From Rhexocercosporidium sp. MPI-PUGE-AT-0058 (taxonomy: Eukaryota; Ascomycota; Leotiomycetes; Helotiales), in contig JAGTJL010000020.1 in NCBI GenBank assembly GCA_020746875.1, positions 1,116,001-1,180,000 on the forward strand: a DNA stretch of 64,000 nt, written 5' to 3'. A program made the translations under genes and the position numbers. The first letter of the stretch is position 1. Each line of letters starts with the position of its first letter. The notes under the pieces are model-generated. The model saw nothing but the letters and a program-made list of their open reading frames with translations, ran no database searches and was not told where the DNA came from. Below, piece after piece: positions 22,437 through 32,801 of the stretch.

Positions 22437-23942
22437 GTTGACGATTGATTCGGAAAGTGGTAAAATTCGTTTGGGTGATACGAGTTGTTGCAGCTGAATG
22501 ATAAACGATGCTCAGCAAAGTTGGATTGATTCGCAAAGCCAGGCGGTAAAAGTGAAAGTGGAATTGAAAGAATGCTAGACGAGTGAAGAACTAGAAGGCG
22601 AACCCGATGAAGAAAGAGGAGTTGGTAGGAATAGATGGCTATATTTGTACAGAGCATAATGTGACGTGTGTAGTCAAAAAGGAGGCTGTCTTGATGAGTA
22701 TAGTCGTCCACGTCCACGTCCCCACAACTTCGTTTATTGTTGATTAACAGTGATCAACAAGAAACACTGCGTGTATGCTGCCAAGATACCTATCGGTGTT
22801 GGTAATATGTGGCCGATCGAGGCATGGTGCTTAGACACGAAAGTGTCGTGTTTTTGTCCACGAAACTCTAATAAAAGATAATAGAAATTGAAGAAGGAGA
22901 TAAAGCTGCTATTTTAGAAGCCTCTCCAAAGACAGAATAGAATTCAATTCGTTATATGTCGTGAAAATAGTCTGTTAGTACTTTGATTTTGGTGTTCCTC
23001 ACGTGCCTCAATCGGCTATATAATACCGACACCAATAGGATACCTAGATTAAGAGAGTGCCTCGAAGTGTGAAACAAGACGTTCGCTAATGCTTGCGCTT
23101 GCTGTCACTCTTGGCGCCAAGCGTAGCAAAACACCAGCAATCCATGCGGCTTGGCCCAGAATACTCAATTATGACATGCACAGAACGTATTTTAGCACCG
23201 AAAGTTTCTTTTCGGCTTCAGCCAGAGCTTTGTTCTGCCCCTTTGATGCTTTGAGACGTCGTCCCAACTTTCTGAGTGGTGACGAGAAGAGCTTCTCCAA
23301 GGGAGGACGCAGTGGCCAACTAATGATTGATGGGAGAGCACTTGATCTCGAACATGGCACAAACATTTCAGACTAGTGATTATTGCAGGACTTCAATGAA
23401 TCGCGTAGAGCTGTCATCTCATCTTCTTGACTTTGTCGGACAAAAAAATGGTCGCATAGCAGAAACTCTAGTTCATTTGAGCCATTTGTCATTTGTGAAG
23501 TCTAAGATAACTTTCGTCGAAATAACAATAATAGAATTCATTGAATGTACTTCCTGCTTGTTAGAACAATCTCACCTTTAGCATCTGTACGGAGTACTAG
23601 AATATTCTACTGTTCAAGGGAAGTCAACCAGAAAAGTGCGGTGAGCCCACTGAGCATAGAAAGTGTAGTAGTATGGTCTGAAGTCCCCTATGAAAGACTT
23701 CAGAAGGCGTAGTTGAAGAGCATTGGGATAGTAAGGTGACTAACTAAGGGGGCTTGTTCTGTCGTTTCAAGTCGTGACGATAGAGAGAGGTCCTGGCTTG
23801 GCTCATGTTTCAAGGTTAGAGTTGTGAAATTCCACGTGATAATACACGTGTGCTACCACGGTTACTTCTTTCAGCTTCACATCTCGCATCGAAATCGGAT
23901 ATTGGTTTTTTATTTATTTGCCACTATCTATATTACTGCGTA
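22437..23942. other. Intergenic gap upstream of the pectate lyase gene
   Basis: About 1.5 kb between the pectate lyase start and the 3' end of the dehydrogenase gene. It contains the pectate lyase promoter. Open frames at 23089-23376 and 23327-23581 show no recognisable motif. Confidence 0.45.
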
Positions 23943-25221
23943 TCAGTCTACCTTGATAACTAACTTCCTACCGCTGACACCGGCTTTCAACTTGTCAAAA
24001 GCCGCTTGAGCAGCGTCGAGTCCACCCGGAACAACCTCAATCTTCGGAGCTGGGACAATTGCTCCATCTGCTAATGCTTTCTGCAGATAGTCATTGAATA
24101 GCCACTCTCCAATCTCCGACTGGTCAGTCCCATGTCGAGCTGCGATCGACTGGGAAATTTCAAGGCCTTCTGGTTTACTGACTTTAGCAGGCCATTCCTG
24201 AGCTAAGACTAGCTTTCCTCCTTTGCCGCCCGAAGACAGGATCACATCAGCACTTCTCTGTGATGTATCTCCTTCTGCTATGGTATCGAATCCGAGGCTG
24301 ATAGGTGTACCAGATGACTTTGCTGCAGCAACAATCTTGTCGACTACTGATGGATCGCGGTAGTCAAAGACCTCGAAGGCTCCGAGAGACTTCAAATATT
24401 CATGATGAACTAGGCTAGCAGTCGCAAATATCTTGAACCCTAGGTTCTTGGCCATTTGAACAGTAGTAGAGCCGACAGAAGAAGCTGCACCCCAGACAAG
24501 AAGGCCCGAGCTTGGAACGGAGATTGGCAGAGTAGGACGCGGAATTCCAAGGTCGACGAAGAGCGCCATGCCAGAGGTTGCAACTGCCATTGGGAACACT
24601 GAGCCTTCTTCGAACAACATAGAGCCTGGGATCTTCGTGGTTGCGATATCCTTGAGGATCGTGAATGTTTGAAACGCTCCGTGATCAATATCGCGGATGT
24701 ATATGACCCCGGCGAATCCGGCCACTGATACCAGAAAATTTCAAGTTAGCATGATATTGCAAGCTATCTTAGATATCTTATGAATTATGTGACAGTAATT
24801 CAATTCAAGGAGGAACGGGAGTTTTTCGAAGTAGCTTACCTCGATCCCCCACTTGAAATTTTGTCACTGAGGATCCAGTAGCAGTAATAACGCCACAGAT
24901 GTCACTCCCCAGTACGGTAGGGTATGAGTCTATCAAGATATTGTAATCTTGCATCTTCCACTAGAGCAACGTTAGGCTAGTTGACATATCTAAGGCGAAT
25001 GTAGGGGGCATGAATGCAATATCGTGAGGAAGAAATCTCGAGCCATTCAACACCAAGGTAAAATCGAGACAAGTCGTACTTACGTCGGCAGGATTTGCTG
25101 CAATAGCATAGTTGCGAACGACAATCTCCTTCGGCCCTGGGATGGGGATTGGTCGGGTGAAAATTTTCATTCTGGCATGAGGTGCCTCAATGGCAGCGGC
25201 GTAATTGATTTCGGCAGACAT
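23943..25221 (-). CDS. CipB-like medium-chain dehydrogenase/reductase
   Basis: Minus strand, exons 25084-25221, 24840-24960 and 23943-24724, 346 residues; all junctions keep frame. It is a medium-chain (zinc-type alcohol dehydrogenase-like) oxidoreductase. The N-terminal GroES-like half shows GPKEIVVRNYAIAANPAD, WKMQDYNIL and VLGSDICGVI. The Rossmann half has LLVWGAASSVGSTTVQMAK, the NAD(P)-binding glycine region, followed by a YLKSLGAFEVFDYRD segment typical of quinone-oxidoreductase-type members. Structural zinc cysteines are absent, as expected for the zinc-independent quinone/enoyl reductase branch that includes fungal CipB and ToxD-like proteins. The C-terminus ends in the usual FDKLKAGVSGRKLVIKVD. 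No partner gene for a pathway is adjacent. The substrate cannot be told from sequence. Confidence 0.88.
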
Positions 25222-26017
25222 GATTCTGTCTCTGTACTCTTTTGAAATGATTGCGTAATGAGGATTTGTTGCAGAGCTGATGGTCGGAGGGAGATTGTAT
25301 AATTTATAGATACTGTTAGAAAAAGAACCCAGTAGGCTACTTACTAGAATAATTTTAAATTGATATCCAAGGTTAGGCTCACCAATTTTTCTGACCCCGC
25401 ATTTCCAGATTGGTCTACCGGTACTCTTACTTCACGCCAATGAGAACCCTTGGTAGTTTCACAAGTACATCCGACGAGATTGATTCTTCACCGATCCATG
25501 TAACAGTAAGAGAATGCGAAGTGCTCGGTCAATCCATCCAACCATAAATTGCGAAGGCTAAATTCACCAGGAGATAGTGCTTACCTATCTCCCTAATGTC
25601 CGAAGTTCGCCTGAAATTCGTATTCATGCTCCACCAAATGACAACCTAGCACAGAGATAGCAGGAAGTCAGGAACTCCTAGCCGAGCGAGACACAGAGCG
25701 TACACCAATATTGTCATCATGCGGACTTCAAATCAAATGTTGCTTCAAAACAACAAAGGAAGCGAGGTAATGGGGCGCGCTCGCGGTCCTTGTATCTAAG
25801 CGAGTGAATCTGGCCCGGCTAGCTCGGCGCGGCAACAACATTTCGCTCTTCGCTGGTTGGCTGATGTAACCCTAGCTCTATTCAACCACCGATCTCCTCA
25901 ACAGCCGCAACAACACCGCCGACTAGGGATTCCGCGAACTATTTAAAAGTTGTAGCTTCTACAAATACCGGACAATCATATTGATGATGGATCGCACACC
26001 GCAGATCTCGTGCAAGG
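25222..26017. other. Shared divergent promoter region
   Basis: About 0.8 kb lying between the dehydrogenase gene (read leftward) and the 2EXR gene (read rightward). Both promoters must sit here. No separate coding region is recognised. Confidence 0.5.
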
Positions 26018-27732
26018 ATGACGTCCCGTCAGACCCCTCAAAGCTGGAGAGATCTTCGACGTCATATTTGGAATCGGAATCTATTGCTTCAAAGGACCTC
26101 ATACGAATACCAGAAACGTCGCTTTCGGACATTATCAAACAAAAATATCGCCCAAATGCTTCTCGTGAGTTTACGCCGAACATTGCTCAATGCTCATGCG
26201 ACGGCGCTGACAACTCCAGCTACCGGCTTCGAGCACAACCCTCGCATTCCCTTGATATGTCTAGAAAACGTTCGGGGCCGGCTGACCCATCTCATCGTTA
26301 AGAACAGAGCAATGACTGCGAAGCTCACCAACTTTAGAGAATCCATTATACGCGACTTGAACTCTCACTTCAAGATTCGGCACGTGGCCGCTGGTCAATT
26401 GACGCGTTCTGGTCCGGCGAGTGACATCCGCGATCTTTGCATCGCTATGCTGAAGGTCAGGAGAGAGCTCGTCATGGAAAAGCAGAATGACCTGTATTCC
26501 GTAGCTGAAGCTATAGAACGCCATGCAACCTTATTTGAGTATTCCACAAGAGCTTTTCACGAAGTTCTAACAAACATACATCTCCTGGAAGCCAATGCAA
26601 CAACACGGTCCGAATATGTGGGTGGCAGTAAGTTCTCCTCAGAACTTCCTTAGAGAAAATGGCCAGCTGACTCCACACAGGATTTCCCATGGACTTTCCG
26701 CAAATGACTGCCCTGGCAAGACTAAGTGCTGGTGAAGATTATGAGAGCATTCCCACAGCTATCCCCAAGCCACTCCCAGAGCCACAAGAATATGCTAAGG
26801 CATACACTCCCTGCTTTGCATATTTCTCCAAATTCCCAGTAGAAGTCCGCCTTATAATCTGGAAGTTCTCCCTGCCTGGTCAAAGGATCATTACTCACAG
26901 TCCGAGACACAACAAAAACATATCCCTCCTATCTGCTTGCCATGAATCCCGTCGCCTGGTCAAGTCAACATACACACGGATCTTAAGTCCCACCTATAAG
27001 ACCACAGAAACCAACACAGAATTTATCTGGGTAGACCTCGACAACGACATCGTTGTCCGTGATCTCTCGACTCCAGAATCTGACAACCCCTCCAAGAATC
27101 TCTTCGATCGGCCGACTACAGAATTCAACGCAGGCTGTTTTCGATTATTCACAGGTCTAGCAAAAGTCAAACACCTTGCAGTGGCTTTCGATGTACTACG
27201 CCAGAACGGAGGATCATTCTTCGTAGCCCTGCAGGCTTGCGCGCCGGAATTGGAGTCCTTGACCATCATGCCGAGCACGCAAATCGACGGATCACCTTTG
27301 AGAAAAGTCAAGATAGAAGCAAACGATAACATACGACTCATCGAATTAGACTCAAATGTATTCGACTACGTCTCGTTCCGGAGGTCACGTGTACAGGATA
27401 GGATATTGAAGCAGAAAGCCTATCGAGGTGTCTCTACTCTCGCCACATATTTGAACCACTCTCGTCAGTACAAGGCTTTGTTCCCAACTTTTGTTGCATC
27501 TTCAGAAGGTCTTTGGAATCCAAAGATCAGCGTTGCTATTGTCACAACATGGAATAGGAGATGTAAGAGCTGGCAGACGAGACACCTTGACAGAGACCAC
27601 TACAACGGGAAATACATCGGTGATGACAGCAGGATGTACAATGGATTTGTGGAGTCTCTAATGATGTGCAGTACTGACGGAGAAGTGTTGAGTCGCTATG
27701 ATGGCATTGACCGCCTTTTTGAAGAAATTTGA
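26018..27732 (+). CDS. 2EXR-domain protein of unknown function
   Basis: Two exons, 26018-26627 and 26681-27732, 553 residues, joined by a 53-nt phase-1 intron (GTAAGT...CACAG). Residues from about 250 carry the fungal 2EXR module: YFSKFPVEVRLIIWKFSLPG then a downstream LLSACHESRRLV block. It is followed by a mostly alpha/beta C-terminal region with no catalytic motif I recognise. The N-terminal 200 residues are predicted helical and basic and are not part of the standard module. 2EXR proteins are abundant in filamentous ascomycetes and resemble F-box-like adaptors, but their biochemical role is not established. The start at 26018 is the first ATG in this frame. Confidence 0.8.
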
Positions 27733-28461
27733 TTGCTAGTGGATATATTCGGAGAGTCTTGTTTATGGTACAGCGCTGTGATATTTAATTGTCACGTTAC
27801 ATGTGGATCTGCTCATGGATAAATTTCCATAATGTTTAGTTCTCGATATTCATGGAATGTCGCACTGGCAGAGCTCGTTCCATCATCGTTCAGCTCTTGA
27901 CACAACATCTGCTAACTCCTTGGCAGTCTGCTTCTACGTAGTGTTAATTCAAAAGTGATGATTTGATTTGATATTTATCCTTAATATACAGCTTGGAGCT
28001 TCAGAGTGGTTATCGATCGAAGTTTTAATATATTTTCTAGGCAAAGAAATCTGCGCTTTGCGAACTGGTTGGGTATCGGAACAAAAAGAGAAAATGAAGT
28101 CAGTTGGTATCCACCAAAATATTATTCTTACATCTTACCTGAACCCATCGCTGAGCGCCAGTGCCACCCATTATAGGGCCAGAGAAACGGAAATCTTGAA
28201 GTCCAGAGTAGCCGAACAGGTCCATCATACAAGTTTCTCCTCGCCAAAAATTTCTCCCCTGCCTTCCTTCGCAACGCATCATGGCAAGCTTAACTCATAA
28301 GCACCACTACTCGCACACCACATATGTCGCTCTCGTCCATCAACACAGAGATTGTAGTGCTCTGGGATTTGTTCGCTCAAGAAACCTCGAGTGCTCAAGC
28401 CAACACTATTCCTCCTCACTTCAACCCAAGGGCCTCCCCCAACATCCCTCCTCTCACCCTT
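27733..28461. other. Intergenic gap at the left edge of the debris-rich region
   Basis: Contains the 3' region of the 2EXR gene and AT-rich sequence. Plus-strand open frames from 28281 onward are Pro/His/Thr-rich; their downstream part is antisense to a bHLH-like fragment. No other gene is recognised. Confidence 0.4.
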
Positions 28462-28686
28462 TCAAGGAAGCACCACCCCACCAGACTCCACCCACCTGAC
28501 CTTCAAACTCCCCATCACACCATGCAGCCTCTCATTCTCCTCCAACGTCCTCCTACCCCACTCCAAACCCCAGATATGCTTCATAGCAAGCACTAGCACC
28601 TCAGCTTTACTGAGTGTCTTTTCCTCACCCCAACAATCCGAGGTTATGCGATCTGCATCCTGGCCACTATATGGTGTGTGGTGTCT
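28462..28686 (-). pseudogene. bHLH-like fragment
   Basis: A minus-strand frame of about 74 codons, without a start codon and preceded in frame by TAA, contains EEKTLSKAEVLVLAMKHIWG followed by LEWGRRTLEENERLHG. This matches the loop-helix 2 part of fungal basic helix-loop-helix factors, in which L-S-K-A-x-V-L...A-x-x-Y-I-x-x-L-E is diagnostic, running into a leucine-rich coiled coil. The basic DNA-binding region and helix 1 are missing upstream. It is probably a broken remnant. A 3' exon of a gene whose other exons I failed to see is the alternative. Confidence 0.4.
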
Positions 28687-29189
28687 TTAGCAAGTTTCCG
28701 GACCTCCCCGAATGCGTCCTGCTTCCTGTGGCTCAAGCACGTAATTACCGGGCCTACACTTATACCTGGGAGGGGTCATAGATAACAGAGTTGTAGAAGT
28801 TCGAAAGCTTCGGAAGTTCTTGGAAAGTTTGGATGTTGGCATGCGATAATTGCTCGGTAAGTTAATGCGGACTAAGGCAAGGTTCTCTGCGAAATGACAG
28901 AACAGAACTTTTGATTTATCTGGGAAGTTAATAATAGGAATGATCATAGTATCACAGAGCAATTGTATTTGATCGAGTTGAAGAAATATCAATTGAAAGC
29001 TTGGTTAGGATGGCTTGGGATGGTCGAAGATCGAGACGAGTCACGCGCTGCTTACACGTCAAGTAATATAACCTCGACAAAACGATCAGTCAGCCTTCAT
29101 AGTATTGCGTTCAAGACGGTCTCTTAGGCTAAGGGCGTGTTATATACTTGGAAGGCTGATATAAAAGGAGTCCTAATTAGTTTGCAGAG
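28687..29189. other. Gap, no gene seen
   Basis: No recognisable coding region on either strand. AT-rich patches lie around 28900-28960 and 29060. Confidence 0.4.
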
Positions 29190-29500
29190 GTTCGAGGAGC
29201 TTACGGACGAAGGCTGGCGTGGAGCCTTGGCGTAGTATCCAGAATGGGACGTATTGCAAACAGATATCGGGGGGCTGATGCCGTGATCGCAACATTACGG
29301 AGAGCTGTTGCTCAATTGACATCCAGGGCCAAGGATAGCGAGGAGCGGTTCCAGACAGCCAGAGAATAATGCCTTGAGGAGGCAAACCCCCGCGAGCAGA
29401 ATCTCACATTCAACTGGGAGGAGTGCTACGATGTCAAGACGCTGCTGTTGATGTGAGGGAGAGGTGGAAGGCATCCGCGACATAGTTTACTGGAGTATGC
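29190..29500 (+). pseudogene. Unidentified coiled-coil-like coding remnant
   Basis: One plus-strand frame reads as a helical, charged segment (GADAVIATLRRAVAQLTSRA followed by SEERFQTARE). An in-frame TAA follows near 29368, then CLEEANPREQ. The amino-acid pattern looks like genuine coding sequence with coiled-coil character, but I do not recognise a family. The TAA could derive from CAA by one C to T change. It lies just left of the hAT-type MITE. Confidence 0.25.
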
Positions 29501-29551
29501 AGGATTTAGGAAACTTTGAGGGTTCCAGCAGAGCGAAAATAATAGTGACTC

Positions 29552-29559
29552 TTGCTCTG
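29552..29559. repeat. Left target-site duplication of the hAT-type MITE
   Basis: TTGCTCTG. It differs by one base from TTGCCCTG at the right flank. Confidence 0.8.
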
Positions 29560-30048
29560 CAGAGCGTTCGATAAGCCAATCAGTCAGCCATCAGCTGAGG
29601 AAATATCACAGCTGATTGGCTTAAGAGTATTGACTAGTTGACTGACTTAGCTTATTAACTTATAAGCCGCTGATCAGTCAGAAACGTGACATAAACGTGA
29701 TTTTAAGGGCATTTTTCCACAAGTAAATAAAAATATGTTCTTATATTAAATAAAAGCTTAAAATTTAATTTACTGTTATTATTACTTATATTTATTATAA
29801 ACTAGTTAATAAAAGTATTTAAAATCAAAATTAATACTCTTTAACATTGTGAAGAGAACTTACTAGATTTTGGGGATTCTATAGCCTAAAATTAACCTAA
29901 TATAGAGATAAATATATAACCTCTTAGCTTATAAGCCAATGATCAGCTGATATATTCTCAGCTGATTGACTTAGGGCTAGGGCTGACTTAGATAAATCTC
30001 TCAGCTGACTCGCTAGCTGATCAGCCGGCTGGCTTATCAAGCGCTCTG
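29560..30048. mobile_element. hAT-type MITE (489 bp)
   Basis: Terminal inverted repeats begin CAGAGCGTTCGATAAGCC on the left and, read inward from the right, CAGAGCGCTTGATAAGCC (16 of 18 match). The ends are flanked by TTGCTCTG (29552-29559) and TTGCCCTG (30049-30056), an 8-bp target-site duplication with one mismatch. An 8-bp duplication and a CAG-type terminus are hallmarks of the hAT superfamily. The interior is very AT-rich and has no open frame, so the element is non-autonomous. CAGCTGA and its reverse complement recur near both ends, a likely transposase-binding array. Confidence 0.85.
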
Positions 30049-30056
30049 TTGCCCTG
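30049..30056. repeat. Right target-site duplication of the hAT-type MITE
   Basis: TTGCCCTG. It matches the left flank at 7 of 8 positions; the one difference is a T/C transition. Confidence 0.8.
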
Positions 30057-31252
30057 TTTTCCTCATGTTTGACAGACAGGTACATCTACATATCTGCGCA
30101 GGCAACACCACTACAGATCAATAAACGGCTACACCCTCTTCTTCGCACCCCGTTGCATGTCACAGTACCTAGCGCCCGAACGCAGTGAACTCGGCCAGGA
30201 AGTAAACTGACAGAAACATGACCAGAGTCCGAATGTAAACAAACCATCCCTACGAGATTTCCTACCACCTGTGTTCCCTGCCCTAATTCCGTATCCTCAA
30301 CCGCTGAACTCCAAATTAACTACACACTCTCTCGTAACGGTCTTAATACTGACAATGTATCCATATGGCTCGGCCAATAGGCCCCTCTGCTCCGGTGTTA
30401 TTGTCTCCAGCAATATGACAAAATCAAGGAGAATTCTCAAAGAGATGTGGACCGATGGTACAGGGCTGATCGGCATGATGTTGGCAGAAAGGTTCTAGGC
30501 ATTAGATCCGGCTGCGGTGGGATAGGAGAGGTTGGTTGGAGTTGGAAGGACGACAGTGGACATAAGCAGCAGAAGTCAGCGTAAAGCTTTTTGAAAGACT
30601 GGAAGCCTGCTCACGACACAGTAGCTGGGGTTGCTGAGACTGTATCGGGTATCGCAACCGATTTGTAGGTTGCTTGGTGTTTTCGGTCTCGGGCTGTAGT
30701 TGCATTAGTCTAGTCAACAAGCGCGTGCTACTTGGAGTATATAGCCATCATGATCTCAGTCATTTTGATCCCCATCTCTGCCATGACATTTTTGGACTTT
30801 CTATCTTCCATCTAAACATCTACAGCTTTCAGAACTCTATCGATGGGTCGGTTGGTAGCCATGATGCTGCAGACTGGATGGGATGTTTCCGTTTTGAAGT
30901 ACCGTAGGTGATGAGTTTGAGGATGGTAATAGGAAACTGGAAACTGCTCTGGATTTGATGAGAAGTTGAGGAACAGCGTCTTAAAGGCCCTTCCATCTCT
31001 TTTGTTGTAGAATCTGCAGGTCTCCCGGAAGTTCTGACGATGTTATTGTGCCATGAATCCTTTGAGACTCAATATTACTGACAGAACATGATCGCATCCT
31101 AAGGCGTCTTTACTATAGTAAACACCGGCTCAGATGAGAGCAGAAGTATGAAAAGTGTTGTATGGTGAATTGCAATTTGCCAGTCTCAATTCTGTTTAGT
31201 TGGCAGATCTCTCTGAAGAGGTGAGAGATTGAACGTTGTCACTAGAAGTTAA
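30057..31252. other. Gap between the MITE and the Rap1-like fragment
   Basis: About 1.2 kb. Open frames at 30271-30498 and 30674-30907 show no recognised motif. I looked here for Myb or BRCT segments of a Rap1 gene and saw none. Confidence 0.4.
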
Positions 31253-31564
31253 AGAAACGTTTTCGGAGGTGCACAAGTGAGCGATGGCTACGCACAAGAT
31301 CTCGTTGTTGAAGCTCTCCTAGCAACAAGCTTCTCCGTGCCTGAAGCTACGATTGTGATGAATCAGTTGGCAGATGGCGAAGGTCTACCGGAGGACATGG
31401 CTGGTGTATGGACGCAGTTAGACGATGAGACACTTGCATTGGGGAAAAGAGCAGAGGACTACCCGCGCGTCTTGAGGAAGCATGGTATCAGTAGGATTCA
31501 AACACGGAAGGGGATCTTGAGAGATTTGCAAGCTCAAAGGCAAGCTGCTGAAGATCGAGATTGA
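31253..31564 (+). pseudogene. Rap1 C-terminal (RCT) domain-like fragment
   Basis: An open stretch of about 103 codons follows an in-frame TAA, with no ATG at its beginning. It contains ALLATSFSVPEATIVMNQL, then GLPEDMAGVWTQLDDETLAL, then RVLRKHGISRIQTRKGIL. This order fits the C-terminal domain of fungal Rap1 telomere proteins: a helical start, then G-(V/I)-W-T-x-x-D-D-x-x-L, then a K-H-G helix. That domain normally mediates protein-protein contacts at telomeres. The Myb and BRCT parts are absent, so this is most likely a stranded fragment of a duplicated gene. It could instead be the last exon of a gene whose other exons I missed. Confidence 0.5.
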
Positions 31565-32067
31565 GAAATTATATCTGGCTGTCGAATCAGTAGTGGAAAT
31601 GGCTACTAGAGCGAGCTCAATTGCGCAAGAAAGCATCGAAAGGTGCTGAATTGAGCTTGTGGTTGTCTGAGCTTGTGGTTGTCTGAGCTGTATATGTTAA
31701 AAGCGTACTTTGGTCTGGCCGGCTTTAACCAGAAGCGGTGAATTTGTTCATGTAGTTTTAAGAGATACCTATTTGCAGATCACTTCCAAGCAAGAACACA
31801 GGCTCACAGTTTGCAGCTGCAAGACCTTCTTTATCCTTAAGAATCATCATTTTTGTACTCGCATTGCCTTTCCTTTCCTATCTCAAACTTCCTTTCCTAC
31901 CTCAAATTTCCTTGAATCGAAATCAGTCACACGATTGAGGCGCCAAAGTCGAGCGAACACTCGATGTGCTTATCCACTCATCTATTCAGAAATCCTTGAA
32001 GATTCTTGGGCTCCCGCCATCACTATTATAAAGAGCTTTCGGATCTCCAATTGACATCCACTCTCTA
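31565..32067. other. Gap between the Rap1-like fragment and the second MITE
   Basis: Holds the 16-bp tandem repeat and, at about 31873-31911, two near-identical CT-rich units (TTTCCTATCTCAAACTTCC-like). No gene is recognised. Confidence 0.45.
31653..31684. repeat. Two tandem copies of a 16-bp unit
   Basis: GAGCTTGTGGTTGTCT occurs twice in direct succession, followed by a partial third start (GAGCT). Confidence 0.9.
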
Positions 32068-32314
32068 ACGTAGGTGGTAAGCCAGCGGTTCCCGTAAACG
32101 AGCGGTTCCGTGCCCCAATTACCCAATCAGAACGCTCAACTTGCGAAAATACTCCACGAAAATATTAATAACTCAACGAATTTTTCTTATAGAACTCTAT
32201 GAACAAAACAAAAGTTGCTGTTATTTCTTATATCTATCATTAAAGCTAGATCACCTGCCTTAAATCGCAAACGGAACCGCTCGTTTACGGGAACCGCTGG
32301 CTTACCACCTACGT
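32068..32314. mobile_element. TA-flanked MITE (247 bp) with 44-bp perfect inverted ends
   Basis: The first 44 bases, starting ACGTAGGTGGTAAGCC, are repeated without mismatch as the inverted last 44 bases. A TA dinucleotide lies directly outside each end (32066-32067 and 32315-32316), the expected target duplication for Tc1/mariner-pogo-type transposition. The interior is AT-rich with no coding capacity. Perfect identity of the two ends suggests recent insertion or continued amplification by an autonomous partner elsewhere. It is the size of a typical fungal MITE. Confidence 0.9.
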
Positions 32315-32316
32315 TA

Positions 32317-32801
32317 GACTAATAATAGCTTACATAATACGAGTTTTGCGACTTGCAAAAAACCATGACCGGCGCCTCCATTACCTACCTATTCAGCTAT
32401 TGTAATGGCCTAGATAAGTAGATCGGTCCCTTAGCTGTGGATCGGATTGTATTTACGTTTTACATGAATACCTAGATAGGGATAATGTTTCTTCTACGCT
32501 TGGAAAGTGGATTGATATTGGAGGTAGGGTATGGGAAAGATTACATGGGTAACATTTTAGGCTCTTTGGGAGATATGGATTGAGGATTAGGTGAGGCTGT
32601 TAGGAGCTCGATTGGCGATGGGTTAAGATTAGCTTATATCAATGCTGCTCTAGACACATTCAAGTATGAAGTCATTCGGAGGTCTGCTAATGGTCATAGT
32701 TTTGTCTATTGGTCCCCTCTCAACTCCATTACTCCTGCCGAAGACCACACCAGATATCCATCAAAACAAAATCCAATACTACCACTCTCTCGCCACCAAC
32801 C
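32317..32801. other. Gap, no gene seen
   Basis: No recognised coding region. It contains the 3' side of the unrecognised minus-strand gene that ends at 32802. Confidence 0.45.

Noticed and set aside
28281..28690. Overlapping plus-strand Pro/His/Ser-rich frames
   Set aside because: No domain is visible, and the opposite strand gives a recognisable bHLH-like segment.
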